This document shows positions 34,627 through 43,404 of a DNA stretch of 64,000 nt, one piece after another. This DNA is from [Flavobacterium] thermophilum. Its GTDB lineage: Bacteria > Bacillota > Bacilli > Bacillales > Anoxybacillaceae. The notes beneath the pieces were generated by a model. It had not been told where the DNA came from. It made no database searches and was given only the letters and a program-made list of their open reading frames with translations. The stretch covers positions 620,001 through 684,000 of the forward strand of contig UGGS01000002.1 in the NCBI GenBank assembly GCA_900450595.1. Reading direction: 5' to 3'. The position numbers and the translations under genes were made by a program. Each line of letters starts with the position of its first letter. Positions within the stretch are counted from its first letter, which is position 1.

Positions 34627-35646
34627 CTACCGCCTCGCACACGACCCCCGTTCCACGAGCCGGTGCGGGATGATGATGCGTTTGATCGGTTCATTCAGGT
34701 TGGTGATTTTCTCAATTAAACTTTTCGCCGCTTCGTAGCCGAGCTGAAAAATGCCGATGTCAACCGACGTGAGCGGCGGACGCGACATTTCGGCGAGCAG
34801 CGTGTTGTTGAAGCTGACGATCGAAACATCTTCCGGGACGCCAAGCCCCATTTCATCAAGCGTTTTCAAGATGCCGAGCGCCATGAGATCATCGGCGACG
34901 ACAAGCCCGGTCGGCGGCTCAGGCAACGAAAGAAGCTCCTTCATCGCCTCTTGGCCGCCTTCCTGCAAAAATTCTGCATGGACGACGTATTCCGGCCGGT
35001 ACGGAAGCCCCGCCTCCTGCAAGGCGGCGGCGTAGCCGGTTTGACGGTCGACGGTCACCAAATATTGCGGATTGCCGCCGACAAACGCGATGCGTTCGTG
35101 CCCGCGAGCGATCAACCAGTTTGCCGCATCTTTCCCCGCCTGGACGTTGTCGTTGTCGACATGGGTCACTTGTTCCGCTTTTTGGTGCGGTTTGCCGATG
35201 ACGACGAACGGAAAGCCATGCTTTAACAAGTACTTCATGAGCTTATCGTTTTGCCGTGAGTAAAGCAAAATGACGCCGTCCACGCGCCGTCCTTGCAGCA
35301 TCTCCACGACTCGCTCGTAAATGTCGTTCTCTTTCTCTCCGATCGACATTTGCAAAGCATATCGCTTTTCATGGGCGGCTTTGCTGATGCCGCGGATGAC
35401 TTCCGGGAAAAACGGGTTTTGTAACGCCTGGTCGGCGGAGCTCGGCATGACGATGCCGATCACTTGCGTCATTTGGCTCGCGAGGCTGCGAGCAATAAAG
35501 TTCGGGTGATAGCCGAGCTCTTTCATCGCTTCGCGCACCCGCTGTTTCGTCTTCTCGCTGATGCGCGGGCTGTCGGCGATGACGCGCGAGACGGTTGACG
35601 GCGCAACGTTCGCTCGTTTCGCCACATCTTTAATCGTAACGGTCAT
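34627..35646 (-). CDS. malR: LacI-family transcriptional regulator of maltodextrin use (MalR-like)
   Basis: DNA-binding repressor, 339 residues. The N-terminal helix-turn-helix is IKDVAKRANVAPSTVSRVIA (5-24) with the hinge helix HPNFIARSLASQ. The rest is a periplasmic-binding-protein-like ligand domain. It lies 18 bases after the alpha-amylase gene on the same strand and beside a maltodextrin transporter, so MalR is the best assignment. The paired operator-like sequences before the sugar-binding-protein gene are its likely sites. Confidence 0.82.
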   Translation of the reverse strand: MTVTIKDVAKRANVAPSTVSRVIADSPRISEKTKQRVREAMKELGYHPNFIARSLASQMTQVIGIVMPSSADQALQNPFFPEVIRGISKAAHEKRYALQMSIGEKENDIYERVVEMLQGRRVDGVILLYSRQNDKLMKYLLKHGFPFVVIGKPHQKAEQVTHVDNDNVQAGKDAANWLIARGHERIAFVGGNPQYLVTVDRQTGYAAALQEAGLPYRPEYVVHAEFLQEGGQEAMKELLSLPEPPTGLVVADDLMALGILKTLDEMGLGVPEDVSIVSFNNTLLAEMSRPPLTSVDIGIFQLGYEAAKSLIEKITNLNEPIKRIIIPHRLVERGSCARR

Positions 35647-35664
35647 AAGGTCCCTCCTTTCCCT

Positions 35665-37200
35665 CTATTCCGGCATCCGCTTCGCCCGTTTTTTCACCAA
35701 ATACAAAAACAAAAGAAACAACACGTAAACCGATACGATGGCGGCGATAAACGAAACGTTGATCCCTGTTTTTTCCCGCAGTTTGTACACTTCCGCCGTT
35801 TCGCGGTCGAGCACAAGATCGTATCCGTCGCCATCGCCGCGGACGAGATCGTCCAATAAAAAGCCGCGCAGTTCCTTGTTTTTTGGCAGCTGGTCGTTCG
35901 TTAGGTGAACGTGCTGCGTTTTGCCCGTGTTGTTGATGGCGATAACCGTTGTTTCATCTTCATATTGCCGTTTCCACACCGCCATGCCGTCTTTTTCATA
36001 CAGGAGCGTAAAATCGCCGCGCCGCAAAGACGGCAGCTGTTGGCGGAGCGGGCCGATTTTTTTCAAGTAATCGATGATCTCCGGATCGGCGCGGAAATCC
36101 ATCAAGCGGCGGTTGTCCGGGTCTTGGCCGCCGTTCATGGCGATTTCCGTTCCGTAATACATGATCGGGATGCCGGGGGCGGTGAACAAATACGTCATCG
36201 CCAGCTTGATGCGTGAAATCGGATTGTTGCGGTTGTCAATCGAAAGTTTCGTAAACCGCACGTTATCGTGATTGTCCAAAAACGTCCCGAGCAAGTACGG
36301 GCGGTCGTAAAACGTTTTGTTGTATTCCCAGGCGTCATACAACGGCCGGAGCGATGCATCGCGCCTAGCAAGCGACTGCTTCACCGCGCCATACAGCGGA
36401 TAATCGACAAAACCGTCGATGCCGTATTGGCCGTACTCGGCAATATAGCGCGGATCGTCGCTCCACACTTCGCCAAGAAGGAAAAAGTCTTGTTTCACCG
36501 ATTTCACTTCTTTGGCAAACTCCTGCCAAAATGATTTTGGCACATGGCGAACAGCATCTAAACGATAGCCGTCAATATCGGTCTGTTTGATCCACCACTT
36601 TGCCGCATCAATTAAATACCGCTTCACCTCAGGGTTTTCTTGCGCTAAATCAGGCAGTCCGTATATCCATCCATTTTCTGCTTGTTTTTGGTCATTCCAG
36701 TCGAAAATTTCTTTTTTCTCATGAAACCAATCTTTCTTCGCTGGGTCGTTCAGCCATGGATGGTGGTAGCCGGTATAGTTGGCGACAAAATCCAGAATCA
36801 CCTTCATGTTGCGTTTATGCGCTTCTTTCACTAACGTTTTTAAATCTTCCATCGTGCCAAAATGCGGATCGACTTTGTAAAAGTCTTGAATCCAATAGCC
36901 ATGATAGCCGCCCGGTTCATTTTTGAAAATCGGCGTGAGCCAAATCGCCGTAAATCCCATATCTTTAATGTAGTCTAGTTTGGCGGTCACCCCTTTTAAA
37001 TCACCGCCGTGATATCCTTTTGGATCATTGACATTAACGTCTTGGTCATTCGTCGGATCCATGTTGTTGAAGCGGTCGACCATAATAAAATAAATTGCCT
37101 CATCTTGCCATGTCCGTTCTTCTTTTTCAGCAGCTTGTACCGGAACCGCACAAAAAAGAAGAAACGGAAGCATAAATAAAGCGAATACTCGATTCCCCAT
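35665..37200 (-). CDS. Alpha-amylase family glycoside hydrolase (GH13), secreted and membrane-anchored
   Basis: Hydrolyses alpha-1,4-glucans outside the cell. The 511-residue protein begins MGNRVFALFMLPFLLFCAVP, a signal peptide with likely cleavage after VQA (about 23). The GH13 catalytic residues are D215 (DGYRLDAVRH), E244 (LLGEVW) and D312 (FLDNHDN). The C-terminus has a single hydrophobic helix followed by KKRAKRMPE, so the enzyme is probably tethered on the outer face of the membrane. ATG 37200 is set by AAGGGGGG eight bases upstream. An imperfect inverted repeat GGTAATA/TATTACC (37249-37281) upstream may be an operator. Confidence 0.93.
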   Translation of the reverse strand: MGNRVFALFMLPFLLFCAVPVQAAEKEERTWQDEAIYFIMVDRFNNMDPTNDQDVNVNDPKGYHGGDLKGVTAKLDYIKDMGFTAIWLTPIFKNEPGGYHGYWIQDFYKVDPHFGTMEDLKTLVKEAHKRNMKVILDFVANYTGYHHPWLNDPAKKDWFHEKKEIFDWNDQKQAENGWIYGLPDLAQENPEVKRYLIDAAKWWIKQTDIDGYRLDAVRHVPKSFWQEFAKEVKSVKQDFFLLGEVWSDDPRYIAEYGQYGIDGFVDYPLYGAVKQSLARRDASLRPLYDAWEYNKTFYDRPYLLGTFLDNHDNVRFTKLSIDNRNNPISRIKLAMTYLFTAPGIPIMYYGTEIAMNGGQDPDNRRLMDFRADPEIIDYLKKIGPLRQQLPSLRRGDFTLLYEKDGMAVWKRQYEDETTVIAINNTGKTQHVHLTNDQLPKNKELRGFLLDDLVRGDGDGYDLVLDRETAEVYKLREKTGINVSFIAAIVSVYVLFLLFLYLVKKRAKRMPE

Positions 37201-37397
37201 TTCCGTTTCCCCCCTTGTATCATAATATCGTTTTGACTGTCGGAAAGGGGTAATATCACCTTTATCATAACGGTTATTACCCTTTTGTTCCACCTAATGA
37301 GTATATAAAAAGGGGGAATTTATTATACAGCAATTTCTAAAACGATTACACTAAATGAACAGAAAAATGAAGGAAACGGGGGCGCTTTTTATAAACG

Positions 37398-38213
37398 TTA
37401 TTTCACTGCCCCCTCCGACACTCCTTTTATAATCTGTTTTTGCGCAAAGAAATATCCAATAATGACTGGAAGGATTGCAATTGTTAACCCCGCAAGAGCC
37501 AAATGCCATTGTTTCGTGTATTCTCCAAAGAAGAAGAACATTTTTAGAGGGATCGTATGCATTCCTTCTTTATTGATCACAAGCGAAGGCAACAAATAAT
37601 CGTTCCATATCCAAATGGTATTTAAGATTGCAACGGTAACAGTGATCGGTTTAAGCATCGGAAATATAATATGCCAAAACACTTGAAAACGATTAGCCCC
37701 ATCTATGATTGCCGCTTCATCTAATGACTTTGGAATGCCATTTAATGTCCCATGATAAAGGAAGATAGAAAGACTGCATCCAAACCCTAAATACATGAAT
37801 ATTAATCCAATTCTATTTAACATATCCATCTGCCCAAAAATATAAATCAAAGGGATCATGACGGACTGAAATGGAATGAGCATCGCTCCAACGAAGATGA
37901 AAAATAATAAAGAACTCATTTTTCCTTTTCGTCTTGAAAGCGCATAAGCTGCCATGGATGAAAATATAATGATGATGCTGACACTGACAATGGTAATGAG
38001 CAAGGAATTAAAAAAAGTTTTCACAAAATCCAGCTCTTGAAAAGCTTCAACATAATTTTCAAATGTAAATGTTTCAGGTAATCGCAAAGTATCTGTAAAT
38101 ATTTCTCTCTTTGTCTTGAAAGAGTTTACAATCATTAAATAAAACGGAGCTAGCCAAACTAGAGCTAAAATAACCCCGAGGATTTCAACAACGTACTTCT
38201 GTGCTCTCCTCAT
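37398..38213 (-). CDS. malG: Maltodextrin-type sugar ABC transporter permease (MalG-like)
   Basis: Membrane permease of the CUT1 carbohydrate ABC family, 271 residues, with about six hydrophobic segments and the EAA loop DEAAIIDGANRFQVFWHIIF. Its ATG overlaps the stop of the preceding permease gene by one base. It lies between the amylase gene and malF, which supports maltodextrin as the substrate. No ATPase gene is in the cluster, so a shared MsmX-type ATPase is expected. Confidence 0.88.
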   Translation of the reverse strand: MRRAQKYVVEILGVILALVWLAPFYLMIVNSFKTKREIFTDTLRLPETFTFENYVEAFQELDFVKTFFNSLLITIVSVSIIIIFSSMAAYALSRRKGKMSSLLFFIFVGAMLIPFQSVMIPLIYIFGQMDMLNRIGLIFMYLGFGCSLSIFLYHGTLNGIPKSLDEAAIIDGANRFQVFWHIIFPMLKPITVTVAILNTIWIWNDYLLPSLVINKEGMHTIPLKMFFFFGEYTKQWHLALAGLTIAILPVIIGYFFAQKQIIKGVSEGAVK

Positions 38214-39073
38214 TACATCTCCACTTCCCTTTTTTTATTGAAATACACTTGAGTCAAGGAAATTACGGCAACAATCACAAAAAATATCACCGCTTTTGAT
38301 TGCGCATAAGCCATTTGGTTTTCGCTAAATGCTGTTTTAAAAATCTCCATTGCGATCATCTGTGTGGAGTTATAAGGGCCTCCGCCTGTTAAAGATAAGT
38401 TCTGGTCATACAGTTTAAAAGAGTTGGATAATGTTAAAAATAAACTTACGGTAAAAGCTGGCGCTACAAGCGGAAAAGTAATATGGCGAAAACGTTGGAA
38501 GCGATTAGCTCCATCGATCTCGGCAGCTTCTAATAACTCTTGCGGGATGCTTTCTAAATATGCAATATAAATAACCATAATGTAGCCTGCCATTTGCCAG
38601 CTCATTAAAATAACAAGTCCCCAAAAACCTGTTTCTGGTGTCGATAACCAGCCTTTTAAACTTTCTATGTGCAGGTAATTTCCTACATTAGCAAACACTT
38701 TAATAAAAATGAATTGCCAAATAAAACCGAGTATTAAACCTCCTATTAAATTCGGCATAAAAAAGATCGTTCGAAGAATTTTATACGTTTTTATTTTTTG
38801 AGTGACAATTAACGCAAGAGTCAATCCAAACAAATTAATAAAGAGCACAGACGCAATAGAAAACTTGGTTGTAAACCAAAGGGAGTGTAAAAATTCCTTG
38901 TCTTGAAAAACATTTATATAATGCTTAAATCCTACAAATTCAGTACTTTGAATCCCATTCCAATTAGTGAAAGAGTAGTATAAACCAAAAATAAACGGTA
39001 TGATTACAACAACGGTTAGCGCTATAAGAACTGGAGCCAAGAACAGCCAGTACCATAATGGTTGTTTTCTCAT
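38213..39073 (-). CDS. malF: Maltodextrin-type sugar ABC transporter permease (MalF-like)
   Basis: First permease of the CUT1 transporter, 286 residues, starting MRKQPLWYWLFLAPVLIALT at ATG 39073 behind TTGGAGG; the longer open frame upstream is not used. The EAA loop reads LLEAAEIDGANRFQRFRHIT. A 458-base gap with a stem-loop separates it from the binding-protein gene. It is coupled to malG. Confidence 0.88.
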   Translation of the reverse strand: MRKQPLWYWLFLAPVLIALTVVVIIPFIFGLYYSFTNWNGIQSTEFVGFKHYINVFQDKEFLHSLWFTTKFSIASVLFINLFGLTLALIVTQKIKTYKILRTIFFMPNLIGGLILGFIWQFIFIKVFANVGNYLHIESLKGWLSTPETGFWGLVILMSWQMAGYIMVIYIAYLESIPQELLEAAEIDGANRFQRFRHITFPLVAPAFTVSLFLTLSNSFKLYDQNLSLTGGGPYNSTQMIAMEIFKTAFSENQMAYAQSKAVIFFVIVAVISLTQVYFNKKREVEM

Positions 39074-39440
39074 GGAAAACGCCTCCAATATAACTAAACT
39101 CCTGAATCCGTGACAGCAGCTCATCAAAAGCACCGGAAAACGTAATCATATCAAGGGTTTAGCCCAGTTTCGGATGTTCACTTATTGAGTGAAAAGCAAA
39201 AAGTGTGATATTTGTTGATTTATCAAGCTTTCTCAGCAGTTTGAACGCGTTTTTATCACGGATTCAGGTAAACTGACAAGAAGACTTAAAAAATATAGGT
39301 AGATTTCATCAAAAAATTTGAGTGTATTTTCGTTCCGTCTCCCATTTAACAGAGAAATAGAAGAAAACAAAGCAACTTACCATAGTGTTATTTTCTTCTA
39401 TGCCACAATAATCAATTATTTTACTATTCAAATGAGAGTG

Positions 39441-39462
39441 GGGCATGCGATACCACATGCCC
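39441..39462 (-). promoter_or_regulatory. Stem-loop between malE and malF
   Basis: GGGCATG (39441-39447) pairs with CATGCCC (39456-39462) in the long malE-malF spacer, with no T-run. Such hairpins often protect the upstream mRNA or cause partial termination, so that the binding protein is made in excess. Otherwise the spacer 39074-39531 holds nothing I can identify. Confidence 0.45.
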
Positions 39463-39531
39463 AGTCGATAGAAAAGCCATTTGAAGGACCGATCGTAACT
39501 GGTTTTTATTAGTTAAATCAACACGCCTGAT

Positions 39532-40842
39532 TTATTTATTTCTTGCTTCTTCCCATTCTTTTTTAGAATTTGCAATTAATTCATCCCATTTCATCTTTCC
39601 GCTTACATATTTTTGGATATTTACACCTAACTTCTCCATGCCCCATCCTGTTGGATATCCCATGAATACCCAACCAATCGTTTTTCCTTGTTGAGCATAA
39701 TCATAAATTTCTTTAGATAGTGGGTCAGAAATTTCCGAAGAATCATATCCATCATACGCCGGAATAAATTTAAATTCATTCAAAATAATTTCTTTTCCTT
39801 CATCAGATGTGTATAACCAATCTAAGAATTTTTTCGATTCTTTTACTACTTTTTCATCTTTATTTTTGTTTACTGCCCAATACATCGGAACACCGACTGG
39901 AATGACATCCTCTTTATATCCTTCAATTGGTATTGGCAAAATGCCGATATTTTTCTCTGCTAATTCTGGATCGATATCTGCGATTGAGTTATATACCCAG
40001 TTCCCCTGTTGAATGATCGCTACACGTCCCGTAGAAAATAATTCTTCCACTTGCTGCGAATAATCTAGACTTACAGTAGGCTGCACAGAATATTTATTTT
40101 GTAAATCAATGAATTTTTTCATTGCATCGCCGTACTTAAATTCAACGGTTTTTGCATTAAATGCGTTTACAACATTTGAATCAAATTCAGGCGCTAAAAA
40201 TACATTAGATAGGTGAAGCCCAGTTACCCAAGTTTCTTTAGCAGGAAAAGCAAAAACAGCATCAATGCCTAAAGATTTTTTTTCTTTGTCCAGTTTTTTG
40301 ACTGCATTTTCTAAATCAGAAAAAGACTTAATATTTTTTGGATCAATACCCGCTTTTTTAAATATTTCTTTATTATAAATTAGTCCATATCCTTCTTGGT
40401 TATATGGAAGTCCTAAAATTTGATCGCCTTTCTTAACCCCATCAAGCGTTCCTTCAAGAGCTAGGGATGCAGCTTTTGTATCTGACAAATCAGCCAATTT
40501 ATCTAACCAATCTTCCACATCTTGCGGACCACCGACGTTAAAAATCGCCGGTTCATCTCCTGAAGCAAATTTTGATTTAAGTGCAGCACCGTAGTCTTCA
40601 CCGCCACCGACTGTCGTAATATTAATTTTGACACCCGGATGCTCTTTTTCATATTGTTTTGCTACTTTTTCAAATTGATCTTTAAATTCCACTTTAAATT
40701 GGAAAATGTCAATTGTCACTTGATCATCTGAGCTTTTGTTCCCAGAATCATCAGATGAATTAGATGAAGAACATCCAAATAACGCTACACTTAACAACAA
40801 AAATAATGAAAGAGCAGCTAAAAAGACCTTTTTTGCTTTCAT
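39532..40842 (-). CDS. malE: Sugar-binding lipoprotein of a maltodextrin-type ABC transporter
   Basis: Extracellular solute receptor, 436 residues. The signal peptide ends in the lipobox LFGC with C24 as the lipidated residue, followed by a Ser/Asp-rich linker. The family-1 binding fold begins QVTIDIFQFKVEFKDQFEKV. ATG 40842 follows TTTGGAGGGG. It is the first gene of the transporter operon and has a strong promoter. Maltodextrin binding is inferred from the adjacent amylase; the sequence alone allows other oligosaccharides. Confidence 0.87.
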   Translation of the reverse strand: MKAKKVFLAALSLFLLLSVALFGCSSSNSSDDSGNKSSDDQVTIDIFQFKVEFKDQFEKVAKQYEKEHPGVKINITTVGGGEDYGAALKSKFASGDEPAIFNVGGPQDVEDWLDKLADLSDTKAASLALEGTLDGVKKGDQILGLPYNQEGYGLIYNKEIFKKAGIDPKNIKSFSDLENAVKKLDKEKKSLGIDAVFAFPAKETWVTGLHLSNVFLAPEFDSNVVNAFNAKTVEFKYGDAMKKFIDLQNKYSVQPTVSLDYSQQVEELFSTGRVAIIQQGNWVYNSIADIDPELAEKNIGILPIPIEGYKEDVIPVGVPMYWAVNKNKDEKVVKESKKFLDWLYTSDEGKEIILNEFKFIPAYDGYDSSEISDPLSKEIYDYAQQGKTIGWVFMGYPTGWGMEKLGVNIQKYVSGKMKWDELIANSKKEWEEARNK

Positions 40843-40870
40843 TTTTCGTTTCCCCTCCAAATAAATTTTC

Positions 40871-40914
40871 GGAAACCGTTTGCACAAAATAGCACAAAAA
40901 GAAAACGGTTGCAC
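40871..40914 (-). promoter_or_regulatory. Two LacI-family operator-like sequences before malE
   Basis: GGAAACCGTTTGCAC (40871-40885) and GAAAACGGTTGCAC (40901-40914) are similar AAAC-S-GTT(T) palindromes in direct repeat, 30 bases apart. They lie just downstream of the -10 element, where a bound LacI-type protein (the MalR-like regulator, or CcpA) would block transcription. Confidence 0.6.
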
Positions 40915-40924
40915 TTTCATTTTC

Positions 40925-40952
40925 ATTATACAACACATGTTTTATTTGTCAA
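40925..40952 (-). promoter_or_regulatory. Consensus sigma-A promoter of malE
   Basis: On the minus strand TTGACA (40952-40947), a 16-base spacer and TATAAT (40930-40925): both hexamers are perfect. So strong a promoter fits a tightly repressed operon. Confidence 0.85.
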
Positions 40953-41033
40953 GCATTTTTTTCAAATTAACTCTTTATAAAAATTTTCATCTTCCTAAAT
41001 AATAATCTTGAAATACGCAAACGATTTCTCTTT

Positions 41034-41897
41034 TTACATCCGATGCACAGTACGGCGATATTCTGTCGGTGTAACTCCTTCTATTTTTTTGAATAGTCTT
41101 GAAAAATAGGCGCCATCTTCAATTCCTGCTCTCTTGGCAATCGCTTCAATCGTTTCATTCGTTTCTGCCAACCATTTTTTTGCTTTTGACAAGCGATAAT
41201 AATTCAAATATTGCACAAAACTCATGCCAATTGTTTTTTGCATGCAACGGGTAATGTAGTCAGGATGAAATCGTAATGATTGGGCGAGCTGCTGAATCGT
41301 AATCGGTTCAGCATAATGCCGTTCGATGTAAGCAACCGCTTCGGCACACACTTTTTCAGAAGCGCTTGGAATATGCAGCTCCTGTTTTTGCAATTGCCAA
41401 ATGAATTCAACAAAATAGAGTAATTGCTTTAATGAACGATCTGGATCTCTTTCCTCATTCAGCTCGACTAATTGTTGAAGCAATTGTTCGATGCGTTCCC
41501 TTTGCTTTACTTTCGCATATTGCCGTATCCAAAAACGATATTGGACCGGCTCGACATATGTCGCTTCCCTCTCAATGACATTATGCCAGCTTAACGCCTG
41601 TTTTGGAACGACGTCATATCCTCCTTCGATCGTAAAATGAAGCCAAACTAGTTGTGTTTCTTCCGTGCAAGGATAATGCCCGTAATGCTCTCTTCCCGGA
41701 ATAAGAATAAGATATTCTCCTTCTTTTACAGCAAATTCCTTGTTTTCTTCTGTCATATATAAGCATCCCTTTTTCACATATAACAAATCAAACACAGAAA
41801 ACGTCCGTCGAAAATGTTTTTGTCCTTTTGGAAATACGCTTTCTGCCCCTTTAATAAAAATCGGAAACGGCGGAAAAGAAAATGTTATGTATTCCAT
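41034..41897 (-). CDS. AraC-family transcriptional regulator
   Basis: A 287-residue regulator with an N-terminal cupin-like sensing domain (IPGREHYGHYP near the metal or ligand pocket) and a C-terminal double helix-turn-helix. The latter shows ITIQQLAQSLRFHPDYITRC and AIAKRAGIEDGAYFSRLFKK, ending GVTPTEYRR. ATG 41897 (MEYITFSFPPFPIFIKG) has AAAGGA eight bases upstream. It lies upstream of the maltodextrin operon on the same strand and divergent from a MATE gene. Which of them it regulates is not clear. Confidence 0.85.
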   Translation of the reverse strand: MEYITFSFPPFPIFIKGAESVFPKGQKHFRRTFSVFDLLYVKKGCLYMTEENKEFAVKEGEYLILIPGREHYGHYPCTEETQLVWLHFTIEGGYDVVPKQALSWHNVIEREATYVEPVQYRFWIRQYAKVKQRERIEQLLQQLVELNEERDPDRSLKQLLYFVEFIWQLQKQELHIPSASEKVCAEAVAYIERHYAEPITIQQLAQSLRFHPDYITRCMQKTIGMSFVQYLNYYRLSKAKKWLAETNETIEAIAKRAGIEDGAYFSRLFKKIEGVTPTEYRRTVHRM

Positions 41898-42021
41898 TCC
41901 AAACATCCTTTCACATGTCGGAAATATACAAATCAAATCGCTCTTTTCTCTTCTTATTATGCAATAAACTAGATAAACTTGATATAGTTTTAAAGTCGGA
42001 ATAATTAAAGGAGTTGTCTTG

Positions 42022-43374
42022 ATGAACACCGATCAGAAAAAGCTTTCCTTATTTGCGCTGACATGGCCGATTTTTATTGAAACGCTATTATATATGGTCA
42101 TGGGAAATGCCGATACATTGATGCTAAGCCAGTATTCGGATCACTCTGTTGCCGCTGTCGGCGTAGCGAATCAAATTATTGCTGTGATTATTGTCATGTT
42201 TAATTTTATTGCCTTAGCCACTGCCGTCTTAGTGGCGCAATATTTGGGGGCTGAAAGAAAGCAGCATGCAGTGGAAGTTTCGCTCATCTCTATCGCTGTT
42301 AACTTTTTGTTCGGCCTTGTACTTAGCAGTGTGCTATTCTTTTTCGGAAAGCCAATTTTATATACGATGAAACTATCGAACCATTTGCTTACAGAGGCGA
42401 ACGACTATTTAATGATCGTCGGCGGATTTTTATTTATTCAAGCGCTCATTATGACCATTGGAGCTATATTAAAAAGCTATGGTTTTACCCGTGAAACGAT
42501 GTACGTAACCATCGGCATGAACATACTGAATGTGATTGGCAACTACTTATTTATTTTTGGACCGTTCGATTTTCCAGTATTAGGAGTAAAAGGGGTGGCA
42601 ATCTCGACAACCGTCAGCCGTCTCATCGGATTGATCGTTATCTTTTCTTTATTATTGAAACGGACAAAAATGCCATTTTCATTATCCGTTCTTCGTTCTT
42701 TGCCATTTCATCATATCCGGGATCTACTGAAAATCGGAATTCCATCCGCTGGAGAACACTTGGCGTACAATACGGCGCAAATGCTTATTACGTATTTTAT
42801 TACTTGGCTTGGAGCAGAAGCGTTGACAACGAGAGTATATACGCAAAATATTATGATGTTTGTTTTTTTATTTGGCATTGCGATAAGTCAAGGGACGCAA
42901 ATTCTTGTCGGCCATCTCGTCGGGGCCGGACGCTATACAGAAGCATATACACGTTGTTTAAAAAGTTTGCGCAGCGCCATCGTCATCTCGATCACGATGG
43001 CATCGATTAGTTTCATTTTCTCAAGACAGCTGCTTTCATTGTTTACAGATAATGAACAAATTATCGAAACAGGCCGATTGCTTCTCTTATTGACAATAGT
43101 ATTAGAGCCCGGACGTTCGTTTAATCTCGTTATCATTAGTTCACTGCGGGCAGCTGGAGATGTTAAATTTCCAGTATATATGGGGATATTGTCCATGTGG
43201 GGCGTTAGTGTTGCCATTTCCTATTTTCTCGGTATTGAGGCTGGTTTAGGACTGATTGGGGTATGGATTTCCTTTATTGCTGATGAATGGCTGCGTGGAT
43301 TGCTGATGTTATGGCGTTGGCGTTCGAAAGTGTGGATGAGAAAATCACTTATACCAAGCATAGAAACTGCATAG
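42022..43374 (+). CDS. MATE-family multidrug/cation exporter
   Basis: A 450-residue membrane protein with about twelve hydrophobic segments and the MATE start ALTWPIFIETLLYMVMGNAD. It exports organic cations in exchange for sodium or protons; the substrate is unknown. ATG 42022 follows AAAGGAG; a TTG codon directly before it is unlikely. It converges on asnO across a shared terminator. Confidence 0.88.
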   Translation: MNTDQKKLSLFALTWPIFIETLLYMVMGNADTLMLSQYSDHSVAAVGVANQIIAVIIVMFNFIALATAVLVAQYLGAERKQHAVEVSLISIAVNFLFGLVLSSVLFFFGKPILYTMKLSNHLLTEANDYLMIVGGFLFIQALIMTIGAILKSYGFTRETMYVTIGMNILNVIGNYLFIFGPFDFPVLGVKGVAISTTVSRLIGLIVIFSLLLKRTKMPFSLSVLRSLPFHHIRDLLKIGIPSAGEHLAYNTAQMLITYFITWLGAEALTTRVYTQNIMMFVFLFGIAISQGTQILVGHLVGAGRYTEAYTRCLKSLRSAIVISITMASISFIFSRQLLSLFTDNEQIIETGRLLLLLTIVLEPGRSFNLVIISSLRAAGDVKFPVYMGILSMWGVSVAISYFLGIEAGLGLIGVWISFIADEWLRGLLMLWRWRSKVWMRKSLIPSIETA

Positions 43375-43379
43375 ACAAA

Positions 43380-43404
43380 AAGAGCTGCGACAAAGGCAGC
43401 TCTT
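43380..43404. terminator. Bidirectional terminator between the MATE gene and asnO
   Basis: AGAGCTGC is paired with GCAGCTCT across a seven-base loop (about 43380-43404), followed by ATTCTTTT on the plus strand. The 3' arm touches the asnO stop codon. Confidence 0.75.
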
